Assembly (NCBI GenBank): GCA_037134755.1
Contig: JBAXLO010000230.1
Location: forward strand, 1-6,999
Origin: JBAXLO01 sp037134755
GTDB taxonomy: Bacteria > Bacteroidota > Bacteroidia > Bacteroidales > JACABE01
DNA length: 6,999 nt
Direction: 5' to 3'
The position numbers were made by a program, and so were the translations under genes. Below, one piece after another: positions 1 through 5,834 of this stretch (within the stretch, counting starts at the first letter, position 1; every line of letters begins with the position of its first letter). A model generated the notes under the pieces. The model saw nothing but the letters and a program-made list of their open reading frames with translations. It ran no database searches and was not told the DNA's origin.

Positions 1-236
1 ATTATCTTATAATAAAAACTAAGCTTAGTAAAGTCAAGAAACTTACGCCAGTAAAGAACAATAACTGATATAATAGCACCAAACTGAATGCTTTCGATAA
101 ACAGTTTTATAAATTCATCATTGTCTTTTATCCCCATTATAACAGAAGTTAACTTCATGTGATAAGTGGAAGATATTGGCAGAAACTCTGTTAAGCCTTC
201 AATAATAGCAATGACTATGGCTTGTAAATAAGTCAT
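1..236 (-). CDS. uppP: Undecaprenyl-diphosphate phosphatase, N-terminal part (runs off left edge)
   Basis: UppP (BacA family) is an integral membrane enzyme that removes one phosphate from undecaprenyl diphosphate, so that the lipid carrier can be reused for peptidoglycan and surface glycans. I translated this stretch by hand. The ATG is at 234-236 and 78 codons are present; the remaining two thirds or so lies outside the window. Seen in the sequence: residues 1-12 hydrophobic, then the family's first catalytic motif EGLTEFLPISST at 13-24 with both conserved glutamates (E13, E17), followed by H26. A second hydrophobic stretch carries IQFGAIISVIVLYW near residues 51-64. The residue just before H26 is tyrosine, where the family normally has glycine (SSTGH). 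The second catalytic motif (PGxSRS) cannot be checked. The gene follows the DUF3098 gene by 43 bp and is probably cotranscribed with it. By synteny in this phylum truB and queA may follow, which is inference. Confidence 0.93.
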   Translation of the reverse strand, partial: MTYLQAIVIAIIEGLTEFLPISSTYHMKLTSVIMGIKDNDEFIKLFIESIQFGAIISVIVLYWRKFLDFTKLSFYYKI

Positions 237-279
237 AATTTAGTTGTTTTAATTTTTAAAAAGTGGAAAGAATAATAGC

Positions 280-603
280 TTATTCTTTAGGTTTAACCAT
301 TATAGCAAACACTTCGATGATAAAACCGATGATAAGTACAATAGGAGCGAGTGTTAATCTTTGGAAATCGAAGATCTTTTCGCTAAAAACTTTAGGATCA
401 TCGCTACCACCGCCAATCATAAGGATATAACCTAATGCTAAAACACCTAGTCCGATCAAAAGAAGCCTATAGTTTTCTTTACCGAATGTAAATTCTAAAG
501 CTTTATGTTCAGGTCCTTTTGCTTTGTTAACAATAGGCTGAACTTTTGGTTTCGAAGCTGTTTGTTTGTTGGCTATTATTGTCTTTGTTGTATTTTGTGC
601 CAT
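280..603 (-). CDS. DUF3098 family small membrane protein
   Basis: A 107-residue protein of the DUF3098 family, which has no known function. In Bacteroidota it is typically encoded between ftsX and uppP, as here. The N-terminal 40 residues are polar and lysine-rich, so probably cytoplasmic and disordered. Two hydrophobic segments follow, at about 46-65 and 84-102, separated by a short loop with GGGSDDP (65-71) and KVFSEKIFDFQR. Two membrane helices with the N-terminus inside are the simplest model. The start is the ATG at 601-603. There is no Shine-Dalgarno sequence, as usual in this phylum. The gene starts 40 bp after the ftsX stop and ends 43 bp before uppP. A TAnnTTTG-type promoter element lies just upstream (630-637). 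Family assignment rests on the two-helix layout, the loop motif and the gene order. A role in the envelope or in division is inferred from neighbours only. Confidence 0.88.
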   Translation of the reverse strand: MAQNTTKTIIANKQTASKPKVQPIVNKAKGPEHKALEFTFGKENYRLLLIGLGVLALGYILMIGGGSDDPKVFSEKIFDFQRLTLAPIVLIIGFIIEVFAIMVKPKE

Positions 604-629
604 ATATTAATTGATTATAAAATAAACTA

Positions 630-637
630 CAAAAGTA
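630..637 (-). promoter_or_regulatory. Promoter -7 element (TAnnTTTG) ahead of DUF3098-uppP
   Basis: Read on the minus strand the site is TACTTTTG, an exact match to the Bacteroidota -7 consensus TAnnTTTG, about 27 bp upstream of the DUF3098 start codon. The expected -33 region would fall around 657-662, inside the last codons of ftsX, and shows no clear TTTG. The match is short and the region AT-rich, so chance is possible. The distance to the start codon is typical. Confidence 0.45.
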
Positions 638-643
638 ATAAAT

Positions 644-1522
644 TTAAAAATATAAACTATCATTTTTCATATTAAGATACTTTCTTACTGCAAAGAATGT
701 TGATATCCACGAAAAGAAGATCCCTAAGAGGATAACTATTCCAAACAGTATTAAAAACATATCTATTTCCTGTATATTTACGATGTCGGGGAATTGCCCC
801 TGGGCTAAGTATATAACTCCGAATAACAGTGCTATAGAAATTAATGCCCCGTATATACCTCCTAGTATTCCTTTGATAATAAAAGGTCGGCGGATGAAAC
901 GTTCGGTAGCGCCTACCAATTGCATGCTTTTTATTAAGAATCTTTTAGAATATACTGATAATCTTATTGTATTGTTGATTAAAGCTATTGCTATAATTAA
1001 TAATAACAAACTAAAAGATAATATGAATAAACCTATCTTGCGGATGTTAGCATTTACTAATTGTACAAGTGATTTCTGGTAGTTAACTTCTTTGACGATA
1101 GGGTTTTTAATAAGTTGTTTTTCTAATAAAGTTAAGCTATCTTGATTGGCATAATTAGCATTTAAGCGTACGTCTATCGAAACAGGAAGCGGATTATAGC
1201 CAAGAAAATTCACAAAGTCCTCACCTGTTTGAGCTACCAGATTGTTTTTTGCTTTTTCTTTAGTAATATATTCTGTTGATTTAACAAACGAGGATGCATC
1301 CAGAGTCTTTTGGAAACGAATGACATCAGCTTCTTTTACATCTTCATTGATATAGATATTAAAACCTATGTTTTCTTTTACATAATCCGAAAGTTTTTGA
1401 GCATGTAATATGATTAACCCTAATAAACCAAGCATAAATAACACGAGAGTGATACTTATTATAGTGGTAATAAATGAGCTCTTTAGCCTTCGTTTGTTGT
1501 ATTTTTCTTCTTGTTTTGACAT
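644..1522 (-). CDS. ftsX: Cell division protein FtsX (ABC-transporter-like permease)
   Basis: FtsX is the membrane subunit of the FtsEX complex. With the ATPase FtsE it acts at the septum, where it transmits a conformational signal to cell-wall hydrolases rather than transporting a substrate. The 292-residue length is normal for the family. Visible parts: a basic cytoplasmic N-terminus (1-16), TM1 at about 17-41, a large periplasmic domain at about 42-160, then three more hydrophobic segments at about 163-185, 213-238 and 254-279. Between TM2 and TM3 is the strongly conserved cytoplasmic stretch beginning NNTIRLSVYSKRFLIKSMQL (183-202), followed by VGATERFIRRPF, which identifies the family. 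The ATG is at 1520-1522. ftsE is not in the window; in this phylum it is often encoded elsewhere. No exact TAnnTTTG element is found within about 150 bp upstream, so its promoter is unresolved. Confidence 0.95.
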   Translation of the reverse strand: MSKQEEKYNKRRLKSSFITTIISITLVLFMLGLLGLIILHAQKLSDYVKENIGFNIYINEDVKEADVIRFQKTLDASSFVKSTEYITKEKAKNNLVAQTGEDFVNFLGYNPLPVSIDVRLNANYANQDSLTLLEKQLIKNPIVKEVNYQKSLVQLVNANIRKIGLFILSFSLLLLIIAIALINNTIRLSVYSKRFLIKSMQLVGATERFIRRPFIIKGILGGIYGALISIALLFGVIYLAQGQFPDIVNIQEIDMFLILFGIVILLGIFFSWISTFFAVRKYLNMKNDSLYF

Positions 1523-1671
1523 ATCTGTTAATATCGCAGCTAAATTACTAAAAATTATGTATACAAATAGTTTTTATTAAACATTTTTATGAACTTAAAC
1601 GAAAAAGGCAAAAAAAAAGTACTTGTAGAGCTTTAATTATTTCTAGTGTATTGGTAGACAAGATATGTATT

Positions 1672-1695
1672 AACAGTGATTATTTACTGTTTTTT
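1672..1695 (+). terminator. Terminator-like hairpin, plus strand, without an upstream gene
   Basis: AACAGT (1672-1677) pairs with ACTGTT (1686-1691). A G-T and an A-T pair extend the stem inward to 8 pairs around a 4-base loop. The right arm runs into a T tract that ends at 1695. This has the shape of an intrinsic terminator for plus-strand transcription, yet the only gene to the left, ftsX, is on the minus strand. It may end an unseen short RNA, block antisense transcription into ftsX, or be chance in AT-rich DNA. Confidence 0.3.
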
Positions 1696-1910
1696 ATCGG
1701 ACAATAATGAGATTTTATATTAAAATAAAAAATCATTGTCATAAAAAAATCTCTTTTTTGGGGAGAAGAAAATTTATGTTGCACACAGTTTTTAAAAATT
1801 ATTTTTTAAAAGCATTATGTTTATAACTAATATAAATTGAATATATTACAAAGCTTTGAAAAATACTTATGAGTATTAACGCATATATATCAACAGTTCG
1901 GAAACTCGAA

Positions 1911-1966
1911 GTGACATAATACAACTATATTATCTTACTTCCAAAATTTCATGTGACATAATACAA
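1911..1966. repeat. Two 14-bp direct repeats, 42 bp apart
   Basis: GTGACATAATACAA occurs at 1911-1924 and again, identically, at 1953-1966. The start-to-start distance is 42 bp, close to four turns of B-DNA. Weaker similarity continues downstream, where both copies are followed by a stretch ending ATC or similar after about ten bases. Identical spaced repeats of this size suggest either a double binding site for a DNA-binding protein or the subterminal repeats of a lost mobile element. No transposase reading frame lies nearby. Confidence 0.6.
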
Positions 1967-2015
1967 AAATTATATCCCTATTTATTAATACAATACGTGA
2001 TAAAATATTTCTTCG

Positions 2016-2052
2016 CCTCTTTTTTGAGTTTTTAAGGTATTAAGAGGTTTTT
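2016..2052 (+). terminator. Terminator-like hairpin, plus strand, weak
   Basis: CCTCTT (2016-2021) pairs with AAGAGG (2042-2047) across a 20-base loop, followed by five T residues. The stem is short and the loop long, so this is only weakly terminator-like. If real it would separate the non-coding stretch from the promoter at 2153-2160. Confidence 0.2.
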
Positions 2053-2152
2053 GGATTGTTTTGGTTTAATAAAAGGAAATAAAGGAAAAGGTTTATGATA
2101 TTATTTTTGAGGAAATAATTTGAAATAAAATATGAAAAAGATTTATTTGTCG

Positions 2153-2160
2153 TATCTTTG
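2153..2160 (+). promoter_or_regulatory. Promoter -7 element (TATCTTTG) of the plus-strand island
   Basis: TATCTTTG matches the Bacteroidota TAnnTTTG element exactly and is followed by C, as is common. The -33 region is poor: the best candidate at normal spacing is TATG at 2131-2134, and a TTTG lies further away at 2119-2122. Transcription would begin only a few bases before the ATG at 2169, giving a nearly leaderless message for the small ORF and a leader of about 200 bases for the VF530-family gene. Confidence 0.5.
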
Positions 2161-2168
2161 CATTTAAT

Positions 2169-2273
2169 ATGAATAAAGCATTCCATATAATAGTATTGTT
2201 GTTGCTTTGTGGTTTAGCTACCAAAGAGCAGACAATAGCTACAAAAAAGATACAGAAGAACAAAGGAAGATAA
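2169..2273 (+). CDS. Possible small secreted or membrane peptide (34 residues)
   Basis: A short frame that starts with ATG right after a promoter-like element and ends with TAA at 2271-2273. The protein has the layout of a signal peptide or single membrane helix: a short basic start (MNKAFH), an unbroken hydrophobic core IIVLLLLCGLA (residues 7-17), then a polar lysine-rich tail (18-34). The cysteine at 14 is preceded by leucines, so this is not a good lipobox; cleavage after GLA (17) is plausible. In the shifted frame, codons after the hydrophobic core read on as KKDTEEQRKITVRVTVVR before a stop. The gene may therefore be a frameshifted remnant of a slightly longer exported protein. No homologue is recognised. 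The VF530-family gene starts 93 bp further on and may share its transcript. Support is the promoter position and the peptide layout only. Confidence 0.4.
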   Translation: MNKAFHIIVLLLLCGLATKEQTIATKKIQKNKGR

Positions 2274-2366
2274 CAGTAAGAGTAACGGTGGTAAGATAAA
2301 ATCAATAAAGTATAAAATAAACTAGGCAATAGAAGCCAATAATACAATTAATATCAACAAAGATTT

Positions 2367-2591
2367 ATGGAAACTCAAAAGAATAACCCTTTACATAATA
2401 TTACTTTAGAACAAATACTGAATTATCTGGTTGATAATTATGGTTGGGAATATTTGGCTTCGCAGGTTAATGCTAATTGTTTTAAGAACGATCCAAGTAT
2501 AAAATCGAGCCTTACTTTTCTACGTAGAAACCTTTGGGCTCGTACTAAAATAGAAAATACTTATCTGTATTTAACAAGGAAGAAAAAGTAA
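2367..2591 (+). CDS. VF530 family (DUF2132) small DNA-binding-type protein
   Basis: A 74-residue protein that matches the VF530/DUF2132 family over almost its full length. The family signature is visible: PLHNITLEQIL near the start (8-18), YGWEYLA (25-31), then NDPSIKSSLTFLRR with LWAR (41-59) and a C-terminal YLYLTRKKK. The namesake from Vibrio fischeri has a solved structure and is annotated as a DNA-binding fold, but no cellular role is established; the basic C-terminus and compact helical sequence agree with this. The ATG is at 2367-2369. The gene is on the opposite strand to both flanking operons and is probably transcribed from the promoter-like site at 2153-2160 together with the small upstream ORF. 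It is followed by a folded repeat element (2637-2704). The family is sporadic among bacteria, so acquisition by transfer is possible but not shown by the sequence. Confidence 0.9.
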   Translation: METQKNNPLHNITLEQILNYLVDNYGWEYLASQVNANCFKNDPSIKSSLTFLRRNLWARTKIENTYLYLTRKKK

Positions 2592-2636
2592 TCTGCTCAA
2601 CAAATGATTCTTTTAAATATATCCGTTTGAAAACGT

Positions 2637-2704
2637 CGTCATTGCGAGGAGGAACGACGAAGCAATCTCAAGAAATAGATTGCTTCGCTTCGCTCGCAAT
2701 GACG
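2637..2704. repeat. REP/MITE-like folded repeat, copy 1
   Basis: A 68-bp imperfect palindrome of the widespread CATTGCGAG...GAAGCAATCT type. The outer arms CGTCATTGCGAG (2637-2648) and CTCGCAATGACG (2693-2704) are perfect complements over 12 bp. The inner arms (2658-2668 and 2677-2687) pair perfectly over 11 bp. The loop is 8 bases (2669-2676). Between the stems is an unequal internal bulge of 9 and 5 bases, so the two arms are distinguishable: a long arm on the left (32 bases) and a short arm on the right (28 bases). It is clearly richer in G and C than its surroundings. Such elements have no genes of their own. Where transcribed they may stabilise message ends or help terminate. A second copy in reverse orientation is at 6878-6956. 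Confidence 0.85.
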
Positions 2705-2737
2705 ATATGATACTAACTAGACTGGATACATAAATAA

Positions 2738-2765
2738 AAAAGGGAAGAATAACATCTTCCCTTTT
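2738..2765 (-). terminator. Intrinsic terminator of the PASTA-T9SS-rluD cluster
   Basis: An 11-bp perfect stem (2738-2748 with 2755-2765, core GGGAAGA/TCTTCCC) around a 6-base loop. On the minus strand the stem runs into a T-rich tract reading CCCTTTTTTATTTA, and it begins 18 bp after the rluD stop codon, which is ideal for ending that transcript. On the plus strand it also carries TTTT and could act for the VF530-family gene, so it may work in both directions. Confidence 0.8.
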
Positions 2766-2783
2766 GTGTATTATGTGCGTAAG

Positions 2784-3821
2784 CTATTCTTCATCCAACT
2801 CATTAAACGAAGAATATTTCCTCCATTTATCTATTACACTTTGCATATCTTCCGGCAATTCTGAATCAAAGAATATATATTTACCTGTAGTAGGATGAAT
2901 AAATCCCAGTGACTTAGCATGTAAAGCATGACGAGGAAGTAGCTTAAAACAGTTGTCGATATATTGCTTGTATTTAGAGAAAGTAGTACCTTTTAGGATA
3001 ATATCACCACCATAAGTTTCATCATTAAAAACAGGATGACCAATAAACTTAAGATGTGTCCTTATCTGGTGAGTTCTTCCGGTTTCGAGCTGGCATTCAA
3101 TTAAAGAAACATAACCAAACTTCTCTATAACCTTATAATGTGTAATGGCTTCCTTGCCTGCATCCCCATCAGGAAACACCGTCATCATTCGTCTATTAAT
3201 AGGATTGCGACCAATGTTACCCTCTATAGTTCCTTCATCTTCTTTAAAGTCGCCCCACACAAGCGCTATGTACTTACGTTGAATAGTATGTTCAAAAAAC
3301 TGTCGGGCAAGATGCTGTTGCGTAAGTTCATTCTTTGCAATCAATAGAATACCTGAAGTGTTTTTATCAATTCTATGACAAAGATAAGGCAACACACCTT
3401 CTCTTTTATCAGTCTGTTGAAGATGATAAGTAAGTGCATTCAAAAGAGTTCCGGTGTAGTTTGCATATCCGGGATGCACAACCATATCAGGAGTTTTGTT
3501 CACCAATAGAAGATCATCATCTTCGTAAATAATATTTATTGGAATATTCTGCGCAATAATCTCAAGTTCACGAGGAGGCACCGCCATCACAATACTGATA
3601 ACATCCTCCGGATGCACTCTGTAATTAGGCTTAACAGGCTTCTCGTTTACACGAATATTACCTGCATGAGCAGCATTCTGTATCTTGTTTCTGGAAGCAC
3701 CCTCAATGCGGGTCATCAGAAACTTATCAATACGAAGCAAGCCCTGACCTTTATCTGCAACTATGCGATAATGTTCATATAGATCTTGTTCTTCCTCGAT
3801 TAAATCAGGAGTTTCAATCAT
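2784..3821 (-). CDS. RluD-type 23S rRNA pseudouridine synthase
   Basis: A member of the RluA/RluD family, which isomerises specific uridines of large-subunit rRNA to pseudouridine. Domain order fits RluD: a short acidic N-terminal extension, an S4 RNA-binding domain at about 28-85 (LLRIDKFLMTRIEGASRNKI, then NIRVNEKPVKPNYRV), then the catalytic domain to about 325. The active-site motif HRIDKNTSG (149-157) carries the catalytic aspartate D152. LETGRTHQIRTHL (245-257) and RHALHAKSLGFIHP (297-310) are the other expected family motifs. The length of 345 residues is normal. By family architecture the target would be the helix 69 uridines modified by RluD in E. coli, but assignment to RluD rather than another RluA-type paralogue is inference, so no symbol is given. 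The start is the ATG at 3819-3821, 25 bp after the T9SS gene. It is the last gene of the cluster and is followed by a terminator. Confidence 0.95.
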   Translation of the reverse strand: MIETPDLIEEEQDLYEHYRIVADKGQGLLRIDKFLMTRIEGASRNKIQNAAHAGNIRVNEKPVKPNYRVHPEDVISIVMAVPPRELEIIAQNIPINIIYEDDDLLLVNKTPDMVVHPGYANYTGTLLNALTYHLQQTDKREGVLPYLCHRIDKNTSGILLIAKNELTQQHLARQFFEHTIQRKYIALVWGDFKEDEGTIEGNIGRNPINRRMMTVFPDGDAGKEAITHYKVIEKFGYVSLIECQLETGRTHQIRTHLKFIGHPVFNDETYGGDIILKGTTFSKYKQYIDNCFKLLPRHALHAKSLGFIHPTTGKYIFFDSELPEDMQSVIDKWRKYSSFNELDEE

Positions 3822-3846
3822 AAAAATGTATTAAAGAAAATTTATA

Positions 3847-5793
3847 TTAACGAGTAATAATTAATTTAGATGTCTTTTGTTGATTTGATTTCTTATCTGT
3901 TAAACAAATTGTATAAACCCCATTTGATAAAGAAGATAAATTAATCGTATTCTTATATTCTGTTTGATAAACTAAATTGCCAAACATATTATATATATAT
4001 ATTGTATAATTACTGACAGATTTATTCAACTCCGGTTTAAGTTCGATGTTCAATGACTCATTATTTATTGGGTTTGGATAAAACCTATAAGCAAAATCTG
4101 ATTTAGCAATATCATTAACTGCTAATGTTTGCATGCCAAACACAGGACGTATCATCAACGAACCAGTCATAAAAGAATTCATCCAGGTACCCGAAGTATT
4201 ATAAAATATATTAGCGTGTGAATCTGTATTTCTGTCAAAACCTAAGTTAAGATTGTCATCAGTAGTCTGAACAAATCCCACATAAATAGTCCCACTTACT
4301 TTTACAGGACGTTGCAGAAAGTAAGTATGATATTGATTTAATCCACTTTCAAAAGCAGGATAGATTTGAGAACATGAATAGATAGTATCACCCGGAATTC
4401 CACCGTTATTATTCCAGACTGTCAAGTAAAAAGGTTGAAGGTTTGAACTATCCAAAGTAGAATTGAAGAACATTTGAACTGCTACCAAGGTGTCAGGGTT
4501 ATGAAGCACAAAACGAGAAGCAAGCATGGAACCCGCAGGGGTTAAACCATAACCATTCTCAGCAGTACCATCATCATAAGCATAATAGTTCTCAAAACGT
4601 TGTGTGAAATAGTTGGTGTCGTTCTGAGTACGGAAATCTTTAAATAAAGGATCTTGTGATTCTTTAAAGATATGACGTATTTCAAAATCCGTTTGGTTAT
4701 TTGCATTAACAGTGCCAAAGGCATAAGTAACCGGAGGGGCTGAATGTACTAAAGATTGCTGGTATCCACTAAGCCAAAACGAAGGGATGTTTTCCTCGCC
4801 TCTATCTTCAGTATGAACAAGTGTTCCAGAAGCATCTCTTATCTCATATTTATAAAAAGAAGGATGGATTGTATCATCAATATTACTTAAGGTCATGTTA
4901 AGTGTGGTTTTCAAATCTGTACTTTGAAACTGTTCAGCTGGCATTGCCTGATAATTACTTAGAAATGATGGAGCCGCTTCTACAAAAGTAAGATCATTTA
5001 AAACAGTATCATGTATCGATCTGTTGACGCCAAGATATACATAATCAATATTCCACTCATCACAGTTACTTGCCCAGCTAGGATTGGATAAAGTTCCTAA
5101 ACTACAAAAGTTCATGAATCTAAATTGAAATCCATTGGAAAAATATAAAGCAGAATCTGTAATCGGAATAAGAACATATTTAAAATAAAGACTATCTTTT
5201 AGATAAATGGAATCTAATGGCATCCCTTGTGTGCTCCACACTTCATTCCATTGCTGTTGAGAAGGGCTATAGAATTGAAGAACCAAAGAATCTTCCGGCT
5301 CGGGTGGGTTGCCTAACCTTGACCACATATTGCCTCTTCCGCCTCCGGGTTGAAAATAGAAACTAAAGTAAAGCGAATCACTCGGACGTAATACTTTATA
5401 TGTTGGTTGAAAGATACTATCCAGACGAATAGGCTGCGAAGTTAAAGTATCAGCGGGATATTGAAAAGTTGTAGCCCATGAATACATAACTCCATTAGGA
5501 TCTAATGCGTCGAAGGTTGCAACACCTAAAGTAGGTGGATAAAGAGCAAATTGTTTGTTGACAAAAACATAATCATCAAGCCACAAATTAGAATCAGGGT
5601 AGCCGGTATAGTTAGAAAAGTCGTCAACAAAAGGCAACTTAAGTGACGCTTGTAATGATTTATTTGTCTTTGTATGATGCGTATGTTTTTTATTTAGAAG
5701 CACAGGGTTCACATTTAGAGTAGTGATAATTTCCTGTGAGTAAACACTACTAACAATAAACGATATTAAGATAAATAAAATACTTTTTTTCAT
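3847..5793 (-). CDS. Secreted protein with T9SS type A sorting domain
   Basis: A 648-residue protein predicted to be exported by Sec and then carried across the outer membrane by the type IX system. I chose the ATG at 5791-5793 rather than an in-frame TTG nine bases upstream, because it gives a clean signal peptide: MKKS, a hydrophobic core, and likely cleavage after VYSQ near residue 20. The mature part opens with LPFVDDFSNYTGYP and GVATFDALDPNG (about 54-101), and in the middle carries YDDGTAENGYGL (406-417). From memory, both are recurrent in large uncharacterised T9SS cargo proteins of this phylum. The C-terminal 80 residues form the sorting domain: FYPNP (571-575), NYTIYIYNMFGNLVYQ, LSNGVYTICL and the ending SKLIITR. 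No enzyme motif is seen, so function is unknown; adhesion or glycan binding by beta-sandwich domains is a guess. It lies 41 bp after the PASTA gene and 25 bp before rluD. Confidence 0.88.
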   Translation of the reverse strand: MKKSILFILISFIVSSVYSQEIITTLNVNPVLLNKKHTHHTKTNKSLQASLKLPFVDDFSNYTGYPDSNLWLDDYVFVNKQFALYPPTLGVATFDALDPNGVMYSWATTFQYPADTLTSQPIRLDSIFQPTYKVLRPSDSLYFSFYFQPGGGRGNMWSRLGNPPEPEDSLVLQFYSPSQQQWNEVWSTQGMPLDSIYLKDSLYFKYVLIPITDSALYFSNGFQFRFMNFCSLGTLSNPSWASNCDEWNIDYVYLGVNRSIHDTVLNDLTFVEAAPSFLSNYQAMPAEQFQSTDLKTTLNMTLSNIDDTIHPSFYKYEIRDASGTLVHTEDRGEENIPSFWLSGYQQSLVHSAPPVTYAFGTVNANNQTDFEIRHIFKESQDPLFKDFRTQNDTNYFTQRFENYYAYDDGTAENGYGLTPAGSMLASRFVLHNPDTLVAVQMFFNSTLDSSNLQPFYLTVWNNNGGIPGDTIYSCSQIYPAFESGLNQYHTYFLQRPVKVSGTIYVGFVQTTDDNLNLGFDRNTDSHANIFYNTSGTWMNSFMTGSLMIRPVFGMQTLAVNDIAKSDFAYRFYPNPINNESLNIELKPELNKSVSNYTIYIYNMFGNLVYQTEYKNTINLSSLSNGVYTICLTDKKSNQQKTSKLIITR

Positions 5794-5834
5794 TTTTATC
5801 AATAATTAATGAAATAACAGTTATGATTCAAAGG

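Larger units (their letters stand above)
1523..2152. other. Long AT-rich non-coding stretch with repeats and hairpins
   Basis: About 630 bp lie between the ftsX start and the promoter of the plus-strand island, with no convincing reading frame on either strand. The stretch holds a pair of 14-bp direct repeats (1911-1924, 1953-1966), two plus-strand terminator-like hairpins (1672-1695, 2016-2052), two interleaved inverted repeats (1700-1753), a 10-bp palindrome CAAAGCTTTG (1849-1858) and a small hairpin AATACT/AGTATT (1862-1877). Base composition is even more AT-rich than the flanking genes. It could be a decayed insertion or gene remnant, or a regulatory region with a small RNA. Nothing in the sequence decides between these. 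Confidence 0.6.

Noticed and set aside
783..1082. Plus-strand open frame of 99 codons
   Set aside because: It lies entirely inside ftsX on the opposite strand and shows no family motif; ftsX is unmistakable in the other frame.
2093..2347. Minus-strand hydrophobic frame of 84 codons
   Set aside because: It is antisense to the promoter and small ORF on the plus strand, has a repetitive Tyr/Leu/Phe composition expected from AT-rich DNA, and resembles no family.
2637..2704. CRISPR repeat or tRNA-like structure
   Set aside because: Only two widely separated copies exist, with no spacers; the fold is a simple long hairpin of the REP/MITE type without tRNA arms.
2764..2775. Third partial copy of the GTGACATAATACAA repeat in reverse (TTGTGTATTATGTG)
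   Set aside because: The match is broken at several positions and is expected by chance in AT-rich DNA next to the terminator.
3138..3347. Plus-strand frame of 69 codons
   Set aside because: It is a shadow of the pseudouridine synthase gene, with no motif or promoter.
4542..4724. Minus-strand frame of 60 codons
   Set aside because: It overlaps the T9SS cargo gene in another frame and has a low-complexity methionine/leucine-rich end.
5794..5802. Upstream TTG start for the T9SS protein (three extra residues MIK)
   Set aside because: The ATG at 5791-5793 gives a standard signal peptide and an ordinary start codon; TTG starts are uncommon in this phylum.
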